Part shown: positions 12,095 through 23,300 of the stretch, piece by piece | Position numbering within the stretch: the first letter of the stretch is position 1 | How the letters are laid out: the number at the start of each line of letters is the position of its first letter | Assembly: GCA_036346225.1 (NCBI GenBank) | Contig: JARFIW010000453.1 | Location: forward strand, 5,084,001 to 5,148,000 | DNA: 64,000 nt | Reading direction: 5' to 3' | Source: Platerodrilus igneus | Taxonomy: Eukaryota; Arthropoda; Insecta; Coleoptera; Lycidae | Made by a program: the position numbers and the translations under genes | The notes under the pieces: model-generated | Told to the model about the DNA's origin: nothing | What the model saw: only the letters and a program-made list of their open reading frames with translations | Databases searched by the model: none

Positions 12095-14171
12095 TGCCGT
12101 GTAAGCTTTCTAAATCGAATTTCAGTCACAAAAATACATTCGAAAATTTTATTTATTTTCAAAATCGTCATAAATTTAACACAAAAAATTTAACAAAAAT
12201 AATCTCTTGCCCAGATTCTGCTTCTATCACCTTAATTCTTTAACCGCTTCCCTGGCTAGCTCAGTTGGGTCTCCTCTTGGATACCTAGATTCACTATCAT
12301 ACTCTGTATCGTTCACGCACACTCTCAATAAAACCGCAAAATAATACAACAATCATACAATATTTATTTACCACTATTTACAAATAAAATTCAAGATTAT
12401 CCACATTTTAGTGATCAAGTTACATCTCAATAAATCCTATTTTTGTACTGTCCTGGATTTTAATTTAAAATATAAAACACATAGAATATACCCGGAGTAA
12501 ATGGGCCCTGAATAATACCTTATTTTCTTTCTTTATTTATAATTAATTTTAAATTAGTATACTCTGGAGTATGGTGATCTCATGATAACCCAGTTAATTA
12601 TGAATAATGTATGCTTTTGTACTTCGCATACTCTTACAACAAACAAAAAAAACCCATGTACTTGTAACAATAAAAATTTAAATTCCTGATGGAACGTTAA
12701 TAAGCTTTATACACACCTTTAGATTTATATTGAAATACTATAATAACAGTTAGCTATACGTATTATTGTCAATACGCAAAATAATGCAAAATACCTTCAT
12801 AGTTCATTCTCACACGTCACACAATTTTCATAGTTTATAACAACAACAATTTTAAAGCGTTACCTGGAATTTCTTGAAGATCCCTACTCCGTTGACGATG
12901 CCGTAAAGTTGTTTCGCTCTGCTCTGCTGGCCGCTTCTAGCTATTTGTAGATGAACACCATCTAAGTTGTGCCGTATGCTCTGCCTTCACAATGCATCCA
13001 AATCCAAATTAATTACACTTCTTTCATAATTGCGTACTTTAGTTTAATTTAATTCAATTTACGTTTCATTACTTCGCTTCAAGAGCTTGTTTAAAATAAA
13101 TATTGCACCTCAATTAAGATTTAGACTCGACACTATTCGCGTATCAAATTATGAGGTCAACACTGTACTATTTAATTTAAAAATATGCATACTTACAAAC
13201 TCGTATTCTGAAGCGGTGAAAATACTAAGCGATCGAAGTTAAAAGAGAGCGATGCTAATTCTCTTCGAGTATTTATATGATTCCGAATGCCACCTCTAGG
13301 CCACTCTTCCCGTGAAATAGCTAATTTAAAATAACACTTCCTCAAATTTTTGTTCAACCGTTTTCGAAATCCCCGAAACTTAGCGCGTCGTTACGATATT
13401 TTCCGAAAAACCCGACTTCAAATATCCCCGTGTTTGTCTGTTCTACAACTAACCATATCGACCAATAGTATATTCATTGACGTCTAAAAACCCCGCCTAT
13501 ATTAACGCTATTCCTCTCTTACGCGTATAATATGTTTCCTTCTAACCTTGTTTGAGTGGTAGAAATCGATATTACTGTCCGCGTTTCAACCTAACTGAAT
13601 ACGTGCGTTTTGAAGTGGACTGTTATGCCTGTCTTTTTCCGACGTATTTCATTGATCGTCTATCCTTTCTGCGCTTTAAGGAAACTTTTAGTTAACATTT
13701 ACGCGAACCCTCTAACCGTTTATCCGATATACTTAGAATACTGTCTTTTATCTGCACAAATAAGGGGAACCTGACATTTTGAAAACATGCAGGTGTTCAA
13801 TTAACCGACGTTTTAACACAACATTTCTAGGAGTTGGCTTTTCAAGGTATTTTATATTCAACGGCTGTTTATGTGTTAGCAAAGCGTTTCACCTTGGTAT
13901 TATCGATTTTACATGCTTTTATGCGTATTAGACGTAATTACCCGTTCAATTAAACTCGATTAAATTAATTAATAATTTGCGTTGGCTTCTCCCATTTATT
14001 TTCTTTACGAACCTACTAAATTTTAATCACTAATTGTAAAATTATGGTAATACTTGTTACTTTAAATTCATTAAAATAAATAAATTTCGTACGTAAATTC
14101 TGGTTGTTTCCTCTATACAGGGTGTTTGAAATTGCCTGGTTTATACTTAAATTTAGCCCTTTAAAACCACT

Positions 14172-14174
<3 letters not shown>
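12095..14174 (-). repeat. 5' LTR of the pol-less LTR retrotransposon (right copy)
   Basis: 2080 bp, TGCCGTGT to CCACTACA on the plus strand, aligning with 6889-8915 but with frequent substitutions and small indels. It would hold the element's promoter. I did not identify core promoter elements with confidence. Confidence 0.88.

Positions 14175-14214
<40 letters not shown>
14175..14214. repeat. (TA)n microsatellite
   Basis: About 40 bp of TA repeats abutting the outer end of the 5' LTR. Confidence 0.95.
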
Positions 14215-14216
<2 letters not shown>

Positions 14217-14249
14217 GCTTAAAAACTATCAAACCTAAAACAAATAAAC

Positions 14250-16090
14250 TTCAACGAAAAACGTTTCAATACAACGTGGATAATTTTAGAAATGCGTAAT
14301 TCGAAATCTGAGATAATAAAATAATAATAAGAGAAGCAAGTAGACGCTTTAACGTTCCAAAAACAACAATCATTGATCGACTTTCTCGAAAAGTACCAGA
14401 TACTTTAAGAAAGCCTGGACCACTTCCATTTCTAACAGTAGAAGGAAAAAGAGCGGATTAAAAATTGGGTAATTAATCTTGCAAAGTGTGGGATTCCTAT
14501 AAAAAAGGAGATGCTGATCGATACGGTGCGTAAAATAGCAGCGGGCTCTAATTAAATGGAAGGTATCAATGTAGCAAGAGCCATTGTTACGAAAAAATCT
14601 ATTAGAAAGCGGTTTAAGGAATTAATGCAGTTTTTAAGGAATAATAATTTAATGAACGTACGTACTAACCATCCTTGAGTAATATTTAACGGTTATGATT
14701 CCAGCTTTGCATTATGCTCCAAAACGGAAAAAGTTTTAAGTTCGAAAACGTTTAAGTATTTGTATTCCATTTAGTAAGTGAAAAAGAAAACGTCACTGCT
14801 TTAATAACTCAATGCTGAAGGTGAATTCGCATCTTCTTTGGTGCTTTCTCCTGATAACGACCACCTAGAACATTAGTTGATGGCATGCCTAGTGAGTGGA
14901 TTTTGGGTAGATCAGGAAAAAGCTGGATGGCTTCCGAAGTTTTTCACGAGTATCATGATATTTTAATAAATTGTTATTGAAGTAAAACATCTCTAGACCC
15001 GCCATTCTCTTCGTAGATGGACACAAATTTCACCTCACTATTGCGACAAGTCAATGGTGTGATGATAACCAAGTTATTTTGTACTTTATACCCTACATTT
15101 GAGTTTCCAATGCTTCACCTGAAGGTACTACATTGGCCGGGATGCGAGATTCCTTTACGGAAATTTTAAATTTTGCCGAACCCTTGCTATTCTAAGTAAG
15201 GTAAGGATCTTTAACGTACGTGACAACACTCACACACGGGACCTACATTTTACCTCTATCCGACGGAGGCCGTATTTTTGTGGAAAATGCTTACCTAACA
15301 TTTTTCAAGCGTTCCACGTCGGTATTCGAACCGGGACCTTGGGCTCAGTAGTCACACGTCAACCAACTAAGCCACAGAGTCGATCTGTACATTTTACCAC
15401 TTAACACCGCCCGTATTCTACAACCTGCTGATGTCAGTGTTTTTCATACTCATGAAAGCCGATTGGAGAAAGACTGTACGTTTGTGGCGTACTTGGCAGA
15501 AAAATATAAATTCCCGTGTTTCAAAGGCAAACTTATGTTCCGGTTGTAATGAGATACTGACAAACAATACGATCTTCGAAGTCAAAGTGAAAAATGGTTT
15601 CAGAATATTCGAACTTTTCCATTAAACACAAATGCCGCTCTACACAAAATGTGTAGTAAACGCCTCAGAACGAATAAAAATCACAGACACATGTTTCACG
15701 AAATTAACTGAAAACATTACACGACGAGACATTAGATCTTCTAAAAAAGTTATAAATATAATAAAACTTGCAATGGAATGTTATGGTATAAATACAGAAG
15801 TAATCGTAAGTGAAATTGATTTACTAGAACCGACAATGGTATCCCCAGGAAAGAGTTCAGAAGAAAACAAAGAAAATTCTGAGGAACAAAGATCCGCCGG
15901 ACCAATGTTCGTAATAGAATCGGACACGAATACCAATAAAACACAGTCGGAAACAATAGACGGTATGAAGTTGATGTTACCCGATGTGAGTCTGCCAAGT
16001 TGTTCACAAATCCTGTCTTAAATGCTACTGAAAATGACGACCTCCCTCTTATTGATATATGTGACAAATTCATGAACTTTGATATTATTG
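14250..16090 (+). pseudogene. Pogo/jerky-like DDE transposase relic, interrupted by a SINE
   Basis: Across frames the order is: an N-terminal helix-turn-helix (Psq-like) block REASRRFNVPKTTIIDRL at about 14326-14380, then RKPGPLPFL; a CENP-B-like region with FKELMQFL; an SSFALC-KT block (about 14702-14740); PRTLVDGMPSEWILGRS (about 14869-14920); and LFVDGHKFH (about 15008-15035), which holds the second catalytic Asp of DDE_1 transposases. A SINE (15095-15382) splits the gene. Downstream come RILQPADVSVF, WRKTVRLWR (15465-15490) and an open 129-codon tail at 15632-16021, Ser/Glu/Asn rich. There are many stops and shifts in the 5' part and few after 15431. It would encode a cut-and-paste transposase; it is dead now. 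Confidence 0.75.
15095..15382 (-). mobile_element. tRNA-derived SINE inserted in the transposase relic
   Basis: The minus strand starts with a tRNA-like head. The B box GGTTCGAATACC is visible near 15330, with an A-box-like TGGCTTAGTTGG near 15363-15374. The shared body (GTCACGTACGTTAAAGATCC, ACCTTACTTAGAATAGCAAGG) follows, then a tail ending near ACATTTGAG. Flanks TGTACTTTATACCCT (left) and TGTACATTTTACCACT (right) look like a diverged 14-16 bp target-site duplication, because both encode the same LY-x-x-P residues of the interrupted transposase. Confidence 0.82.
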
Positions 16091-16224
16091 GCAATTAAAT
16101 ATCATCATACATTTTGCAAAGACTTTCACAGCACTATTTATTTTTAAATAAAATTATTCCTTCTTTTTTAATTTAAATAAAGTTTTAATTGCTATCGTTC
16201 TTCAACGATTTACTGAAAATAATA

Positions 16225-16335
16225 TGTATACCACGTAGGAAAAGCAACATTCCCGGACGACGTGAAAATTGCTTGTCGAGGTACAAGCCGAGACAAGCTA
16301 CACGAAGTTTTTCCTACTAGGTGTTGATATCGTTT
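16225..16335. repeat. Hairpin-forming, MITE-like short element
   Basis: The ends ACCACGTAGGAAAAGC and TTTTTCCTACTAGGTG are imperfect inverted repeats. Inside, GCTTGTCGAG and CCGAGACAAGC form a nested inverted repeat around GTACAAG. Such a structure fits a non-autonomous foldback element. Confidence 0.5.
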
Positions 16336-16689
16336 TTCTTTTTAATTATTGCAGTATGTTTATTCTCTGACTTGTTAAATTTGTTGTTAAGTGTAAACTG
16401 CTATGATTTTACAAACCAGTGAAAAATATGGCAATGAAAGCGTTGAATGCAGGATAAAAGCAAACTGCTTTAAAAAGTCAAGGATGCCTTTGTTTATGTC
16501 TGTTAAACAGAAAAAAAAACAAGTTGTATTTATAAATGTTTAAGTGACCGTGATGTTACGTGTGTAAATAATTTGTAATGGCTTATCACTTAATTATATA
16601 TTGTATATGTAAATTTTAATAGTTACATTTGTTATGTTGAAATAACTTTAATATACCGCAAACAATGATTCGAAGAAAATTAAACTAAC
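16336..16689. other. No gene seen
   Basis: AT-rich sequence, no recognisable coding similarity. Confidence 0.4.
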
Positions 16690-17420
16690 TAACACAATTC
16701 GGTCAGTAGAATGTTGCACATCGATCGCATCCATCAGCAAACACCCGAATAGTACGCGTAACCAAAGTATTATAAGCAAGATTTCACATTACTTAAACGA
16801 ATTGCAAAGTATTTCGAAAAGTATCATAGTGATGATTGTCTTCAAAAAACATCTCAGATGTGTTTAGATCTATGTGTAGTCATAGAAGACTCGCCTGAAT
16901 TTATACAACCTAGGACCGTTCTCCGTAGCTTTACAGTTACCGATATTTAGTTAAAACTATGGCAGTAAATAGATACCCGTATACGATTCAGACACTTTCT
17001 GAGAGGGATTGCACTTTCGGCAGATCATAAACTCCAACAGTTGAAAAGGCATGTGAGTAGATTTTGATCTCTTAGCGTTTGAGTCCATGTACTCGGATAG
17101 CAGTAGAGATCACGGGTGGACCCTGGGAAGCGTAGAAATTAGCCCCTGGCTCAATTCTGTAAGCAGTACAGGCAACATGTTTATCAACAATATTGTGCAC
17201 GCCGCTTTCGATGCAGCCTTAGAGTAGTGTTTTCATGGAGGATAAATGTATTCCGACAAATATTTCTCTTAGCTTTACATAAAATTTGGTAAAGTGGATA
17301 CTACATTGTTTGATTGCTCTATAATTATTTCATTTGAACGTAATTGAATATGCTTGGGATCTGTTCAAAACACGACTGGATATATATTCACCTTTGCTAA
17401 ACATGAATTGTTTGTAAAAA
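16690..17420 (+). pseudogene. Tc1/mariner transposase relic
   Basis: Broken frames give the sequential pattern of a Tc1-type DDE domain: a W-x-x-V-x-FSDES-like segment (here VDFDLLAFES, about 17050-17090), then a GNMFINN..FDAALE block, then FMEDKCIP (about 17234-17260), corresponding to the F-M-x-D-N-A-P-x-H motif of the second Asp, and finally LNVIEYAWDLFKTRL-like codons near 17335-17380, corresponding to LNPIE-x-x-W. Stops occur throughout. The similarity is recognisable only by motif order, so the boundaries are approximate. Confidence 0.55.
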
Positions 17421-17599
17421 CGTTATCGGGCAATCAGATCTTTTCGTGGGAAATTTTTCTTATATTAAAAATTCATTACCATTTTTCTCGTGTTAAGTTA
17501 ATTATATTGTTTTTGTAAATCATCACAAAACTTATTTTGTGACTTTTTCTTCTTAATAGTTTTTAGTTGTTTGCTTCTGTGTTTTTCTATTGGATTGTT

Positions 17600-18400
17600 C
17601 TGCCGAAGACCAACTTAGTTATTTTAGTAGGCCCACAGCAGCGTCATCGTTTGGTGTGTAATGATACATTTTCAAGTCAACTTACTACCGCAGCGTTAAT
17701 CTGCAAATTCATGTGCTTTGTCAGAAGGTTGTCGCGAGTAAATAATCTTCTGTCTGGTCGAGTTGACGTAGATGTTATAGTTACTGAGACTTTCCGCCAA
17801 ATGACTGTGGCACTTGTGGATTGATGTGGCAGATACGGTTGCGGTATTCCAGCTGTCATGTCACGGGACTGAATAACTTTTTGTCGATTTTGACCGGATG
17901 TTCTCGATCTTTGAGGTAGCTGTCCAGTAGCTACATGAAGAATATTTTAATCTGGTAGAATGCATCTAGTTTGTATTTGGTGATTTCTGTGCTACACTTT
18001 ATCGAAATCATTCTTAATGTCCACCAAAACCGCCACGCTGACTAGGTTTATCATGTATCTTTCCGGTTACTTGATCGAGGACGCATATGATTCAAATTGT
18101 TGTGATTTATTGTCTAGATGTCCTTATAGTCGCTTTAGAAGCAACTCTCGAATATTTTAGACGTGCAAAGTGTTTCGGATAGGATTTCATTTTCTGTGGT
18201 TTTGTGCACATCACTACGATAGATAGCTGATTTCCAGGATTTGGAATAGTGTTTCTGTGTCGAGATACCGTTAAGTATCCTGGTACTGTACGCTATCACA
18301 TTTTGCAATGTTTGTAAGTGCCATATAGCTATCTGTTCTTCGCATATACCGTTCGGTTGTCATTTATTATTTGCATTATTTCGTCTATTGGGTGTGGTTT
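17600..18400 (-). pseudogene. Jockey-like LINE reverse transcriptase relic
   Basis: Minus-strand translation shows, in the order expected for a jockey-clade reverse transcriptase: a degenerate FEK/FGFRP-like stretch (about 18150-18060); VDIKNDFDKV (18024-17990, RT motif A, normally DIEKAFD-x-V); SYLKDREHPVKI (about 17925-17890); and TAGIPQPYL (about 17862-17835), corresponding to the AGVPQGS-x-L motif. It is broken by stops and lacks an intact YADD. Boundaries are approximate. Confidence 0.6.
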
Positions 18401-18820
18401 GTGTTTCCCCTACCAGGCGAAAGACATAATTAGAATCATATTTCCGCCGTTTCAACGATTGCGCGCGTTCTTTATATCAGTCTTCAAATTCGTGACCTGC
18501 TTGTCCTCCATGTTACTTATCACAGGTTCTACTTTTTGATTTCTAAGACCTCTATTGTGATATTAGTTTTGTACGCAACGTTTAGCTATCATGTATGTAA
18601 TCGAGATTTAGGTATTTGGTATTTCGTTTTTTAAATTTTTCTTTGCTTTGGTTTTTAGTTGTACGTAATATTTGCTTGACTATTCCTTCTATTTAGCTGT
18701 AAATGAACCCATTAATTGTGACGATTTGTTGTATTTGGTAGATTCTTTAATATATTTGAATCTGTTCATTATGTTTGTTTCTAATGTGTGAACCAAGCTT
18801 CGGCAACCTTTTTTGTTTAT
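18401..18820. other. No gene seen
   Basis: AT-rich. It may hold more of the jockey relic upstream of RT, but I see no clear motif. Confidence 0.35.
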
Positions 18821-19012
18821 TACAAGCACAGATAGGAATCCGATAGGTAGAGGTAGACTTAAATTAGGCTACTGCACGCAGATAGTGAAAGATGTAGACT
18901 GTGGGAATTTCAGGGAAATGTGTAGGTTAGCTCAAAATAGAGAAAAATGGAAGTACGCGTCTAACCGGTTCCAGGACTGAAAACTTAATCATGATGATGA
19001 TGATGATGATAA
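18821..19012 (+). mobile_element. RTE-like element, 3' tail fragment with (ATG)n end
   Basis: It encodes GRGRLKLGYCTQIVKD and LAQNREKWKYASNRF, the same C terminus as the RTE copies at 1-908 and 30870-31740. It ends in ATCATGATGATGATGATGATGATAA. A short tandem-repeat tail is the usual 3' terminus of RTE-like elements. It is truncated at the 5' side within the C terminus. Confidence 0.75.
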
Positions 19013-19639
19013 ATTTTATTGAGATCATAATTACAGGTAGCAGGGTCATTTTCTTTAGGTTTGACTCTGTATTTGATTAGCAGAATTGCTAAGGAACGCT
19101 TTAGTCACTATCTATATAGTAGATTTAATTCGCAAGTTTGGTTTTGTGAGGTGACCTACGTAAGTTTCACTTAATTTATGGGGTTTTTCAAAAAACAATT
19201 GGTATGGTATTTATGCCAATAGTAATGAATTACTGCTAGTTAAATTTTTGAATATTTAGGAAGTATATAAATAGTTAATCCGTCCATGTGACTTGAGGGC
19301 GTATTCCATGATGCTTTTCTATTTATTGAAGTATTTTATTTTCTTTTAATTTTATTTTAATGTATATGTATATATAAGTAAATTAAGTAATTACTTTCCA
19401 CCGTATAATCTAAACTTAGTGTAAAATTTTTACTCTTGTTCTTTTTTTTTTTCGTTATTTTCATTCCGAGTGAAAACTTTTGAAATACACATATATTCAT
19501 AAACTCACCACTGTAATCTTTAAAAGATAATTAAATATCATCGTAATTTTTTTCACGATCTTCTATACAGATACATTTCTTACCTTAAAAACTTGTACAC
19601 ATTCTTAATATATTTTTGTGTATTATTATAAACCTCCGC
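19013..19639. other. No gene seen
   Basis: AT-rich sequence with no recognisable feature. Confidence 0.4.
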
Positions 19640-20210
19640 TTTTTCTTCAAAATATGTAATTTCTTTGAAACGTTTATAATTGTATTTCATTTTAATAGTT
19701 TCTGTATTGGTAAATCCCTCCAATCGGGTTGAGTTATTTGTTTTAAGAAATACAATTTTTAGTTTACATGCATTCTTGATCTAAGAAAGGCTTATTTTAG
19801 TTTATACTGTAATCTTACGTTATTCATATTCAAAGATTGTCAAATTCATTATGGTGGTTTTAAGATAAGGAACGATATAGTCGTTACTTTGTATTCTTAA
19901 TTATTGCAGTTTTATGATTCATTTGTTTTGATTAATAATGTATTAAGTTGGCGTTTATGACATCATCGTTTTGGGATAAAGAATGTGTCGATTCGGAAAA
20001 TGGTAAACCCTTTTTATGGATTAAGTTAATGTTTCACCAAGGTAATTTTACATACGTTAGATAGAGAAAAACAGCAAAAATAATTCCAATTTGCAGTATT
20101 AATTTATTTTTGGGAACTCTACCGAAGATGATTTCGAGTCGTTTTGTGAAGAAAAGATACTTTTGCTGGCTACTTCGTCAAGATCACTGAAAGAGATAAC
20201 ATGTATACTT
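19640..20210 (+). repeat. Dispersed repeat family, copy 1
   Basis: Aligns with 37300-37830 (and its duplicate at 43150-43680) over several hundred bases. Shared strings include TTTCTGTATTGGTAAATCCC, GTCAAATTCATTATGGTGG and TTTTGATTAATAATGTAT. An inverted copy lies at 35330-35710. In the 37-kb copy the sequence lies upstream of a transposase relic, so the repeat may be a 5' part of that transposon or a MITE. No coding potential was seen. Confidence 0.65.
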
Positions 20211-20679
20211 AAGTAGGTACAGTTCGGAAATATATCCTTTCAGGTTTGTGAATTTTACTTTAAAAAGATGATTTCCTTAAATAGTGACAACCTATTGTCG
20301 GAAGAAGCATGTTAAGTGAGTAACATCCACGTTATTAACTAGGTATCGGAATTTTCAATAGAATCTGGTTCAAATGATTGGATTGAGTCCAGCACATACT
20401 GATTTTGGTTGTTTCGCAGGTAGCTACAGTTAAGTTACCGCTCTATATGTTCTTGTGATTAGGTATTAAGGAATTAGTAACTAACTTTTCAGTTAAGATA
20501 AGTATTTTTGATATATTTGGCTTTTGCTAGAGACAGTTTGTATGTACTTGTGCTTAAATCTTAATTGTGCAATAAAATAAAGAGTTTTATACATTTATAT
20601 GTTTCCACAACTAATGTAAATATAATGGTTTCCAGCCCGGATATATTAATATATATTGCCATTACCTAGATATGTGATT

Positions 20680-21140
20680 AATATACAGGTAATTTAGCAT
20701 GTGATGTTGGGAACTCTTTGTACAACTAGCAGTTTTTATATAGATATATTAGTGTTCTTGTCGCTACGTTTATTCTAGGTTTATTTTAAACTACTGCATT
20801 GAATTATATTTCTTGTGTGAATTTTAGATCAGAATCACTTTCCTGATTTTTGATTTGGGTATTCTCTGTTATTTCTTCTGAGGTTATTCCTTTGATATCT
20901 CCGTATTTCGATTAGATGAGGCCCAGCCAAGATAATTCCCGTTTCAGTCTGATCCACACGATAGTATTTCGAAACTCTCTTCAAACACTTACACAACCCT
21001 TCCCACTGAGTTAGTTGACAAACCATATCTTACCTTGTTGGTACAGCTGAGGTTTTCGGTACTTTATGGAAAACACGTAACTTTTAGCGAGGTACTTTTT
21101 CTCTGTGTATTACCTGCTAAATTTTCTGGGCCTAAACTTT
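20680..21140 (-). repeat. Dispersed repeat 2, minus copy, with residual coding look
   Basis: The reverse complement aligns with 33990-34490: TTCCATAAAGTACC, GTCAACTAACTCAGTGG/GTCGACTATCCCAGTGG, and the GAAGAAATAACA and AATCAGGAAAGTG strings occur in the same order in both. Divergence is roughly one third. The minus frame 21026-20835 reads TQWEGLCKCLKRV..YYRVDQTETGI; I do not recognise it. It is probably part of an old transposable element. Confidence 0.55.
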
Positions 21141-22690
21141 ACGCAACAAATATTATTTATGTAACGTATATAGTTTTCGCGATCTTCTTTTCTTTGAGTC
21201 TATACGCACGCTTTAAGTATGTCCTTTTTTGTCAATTTTGTTCCAATCATTAAAGCCCTGTACGAATCTACATTTATATCCATCTCTATCTATTTAGCCA
21301 AATTTTTTGCCCATCCCTTCATTTTTGTTCCAATCAACCTCGTTTTCCAATTCACTAAAGATATTGGCCACTTACCTTGTTTTGATCTGAATAATTTTTT
21401 TATGTTTAATTATATACCCCGCTATATATTCAATTGAAATGAGCAAGAAATCGCAGTTCCATACAGTACATTTTTAAAACATAAGTAATGAACTTTGATT
21501 AATATGTATTTCACAGCAAGTTAAACCAGTTTTTACTGCTACTAGAATCATAAACATTAATATTTAATTTACAGTAAACAAAATCTTGAGGACCTCTTAC
21601 AATCTGACCTCATTTACTTAATCATTAACTATTATACAATTGGTTAAATTGGCAATTGATGTAATGCAATTCCAGTGAGGAAACGCTTCATCCCATTTGA
21701 AAAAGTAATGCAATTTCCTAATTTGATTTTATAAATTGGTCGTCTATATATTAAGAATAAAGAACAGATCATATAAGGAAGACCATTCATTATTTAAGTT
21801 GATCTCATCCAATTCAAATAACTAGGTTAACTGATAATTGTGACGTGCAGTTTTGAGATGTCCCAATTTAATTATTATTCTGTACTTTTAATATATTGTT
21901 CATTTACAACATAGTTGCTTTTTATAAGATTTGAAAGTTAAATTTAAATTAAGCAGGTTACAAGAAATTACCAGTAATGATCTTAATGAACATGTTTCTA
22001 AATAGGTTAGTGTGATTGCATAATTATTATTATTTAATATACATTCTTATAGAATTTTTATTTACTGTTATAATACAAACGTGAACGCGAAGTGCATTGC
22101 ATTGTTATTTGTATATTTGACATTTTCAGTTTGCATATTTAAATTTTGCATTCGATACGTGTATGCACGAGTATGGTATTGTAACGAATTTACTAATTGT
22201 CCTTTATGTCCAATAAATACAAGTCTAATAATAATTATTCTTCACAATCACAAATATTTACAGTCTTGTTTACATTAGCACTAGCTTAGCCACTATTTGT
22301 AGGCAATAATTTAATCTTCTAAATACGACGAATTAAACACTATTACAGCACTAACCATATGATAATTTTTTTAGTCCCGTAAGCGAATTTAGATATACAT
22401 TAATTTGTCTATATCAAACGTTTATTAGGACTGAATTCAAACTAATACTAATCTATTGCATCGGGGTTCGCACTTATATTCATTAGTTCTTTATTCAAGA
22501 AAAATGAAGAGAAATCTAGAATGTGAGTCTACAAACCTTTCGAGAACAACTCTATTGTATTACCCAACTTGCGAATCATCTCTTCTTATCGCTAGATAGA
22601 TATGAAGCCACTTTAGTAAAAACCGAATAAGCGCACTTTCTAGAATGATCTATATACTTCTTAATTAATATTACACTGCATCTCTCTTAA
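21141..22690. other. No gene seen
   Basis: AT-rich. It may include the 3' side of the gypsy-like relic that lies to the right on the minus strand, but no LTR was recognised. Confidence 0.35.
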
Positions 22691-22697
22691 AACTGTT

Positions 22698-23300
22698 CTA
22701 TCCTAGAACATTTTGCGCCTTAAGCTGGATGTCCTTGTGACGATAAGAACAACTAAATCTATTCTTACATTTCACATATTGATGGAAGTAGCAATCAACA
22801 CTCTTGTCTGGTAACATACTATTTGGGTTTAAGCTGCATACCAACATTTGGATCCCGATCTTCTGGAATAGTACCTCTAGCATGTTTCGTACTACCATTT
22901 AGTCCAATTTATCCAGCCCGCAACCAATCCTAGGTATGGCCAACTTCTTGTTCCCAAACTCCATCATCTGATCTTTGAGATCCATCAATATCCTGCACAG
23001 GTTCTGGTAACTAGGTTTATGAGAGGACAATTCTTTGTCACTAGGTAATAAATGCGACGACGCACATCTCTAAGGTGTATGGTTTTTACTACTTCTGGTT
23101 GTTGGCAAAGCAAATTCAGATTACCAAATTTAGTTTTGAACACCGTAGCGATCCCTTGGGTCAAAGTGAGATTCTCCACTACGCAATATCCAAGAAAGTA
23201 TTTCAATGACACATCAAATAGATTCCGTTGGCCTCTTCGGCAATCCCAAACCTCACCTTTCGGGTACCGCTGTACACGAACATCGACCATTCATAATTTG
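22698..23300 (-). pseudogene. TARG1/OARD1-like macrodomain plus CCCH zinc finger, at the C terminus of a gypsy-like polyprotein
   Basis: Two minus-strand frames together cover a macrodomain of the TARG1/OARD1 type, enzymes that remove ADP-ribose from acidic residues. From 23290 the order is: a short strand region with GEVWDCRRGQRNLF; GYCVVENLTLTQGIATVFKT, matching the substrate-loop pattern C-x-SED-x-x-x-x-GIA-x-x-FK; RRRIYYLVTK, retaining the Lys equivalent to the catalytic Lys of TARG1; then, after a frame change near 23020, SSHKPSYQNL; and IPRIGCGLDKLD (about 22951-22916), retaining the G-C-G-x-D active-site Asp. One stop follows. The last frame (22898-22698) finishes the domain (VCSLNPNS) and then shows C-x7-C-x5-C-x3-H, a CCCH zinc finger (residues CYFHQYVKC..CSYRH). 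The integrase relic lies immediately upstream in the same orientation. It is degraded, so probably inactive here. Confidence 0.78.

Larger units (their letters stand above)
6889..14174 (-). mobile_element. LTR retrotransposon with ~2-kb LTRs, gag and protease but no reverse transcriptase or integrase
   Basis: Two long direct repeats (6889-8915 and 12095-14174) begin TGCCGTG and end CCACTACA on the plus strand, so the element reads TGTAGTGG..CACGGCA on the minus strand. They share long alignable stretches, for example around GGAGTATGGTGA and CAATAGT..ATTGACGTCT, with many mismatches and indels, so the insertion is old. Between them lies only 3.2 kb: a primer-binding-like site, gag, an aspartic protease and a purine-rich low-complexity tract up to the polypurine tract. 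No RT, RNase H or integrase motif is visible in any frame, so the copy is non-autonomous. Ty3/gypsy affinity is inferred from the gag. Both flanks are (TA)n, so an ordinary target-site duplication cannot be delimited. Confidence 0.88.

Noticed and set aside
15750..16094. 114-codon minus frame
   Set aside because: Antisense of the transposase tail, which is open and in keeping with the family on the plus strand.
22985..23290. Macrodomain as a host OARD1 gene
   Set aside because: Same-strand integrase C terminus joins it directly, no introns or flanking host exons are visible, and a CCCH finger follows, unlike the host gene as I know it.
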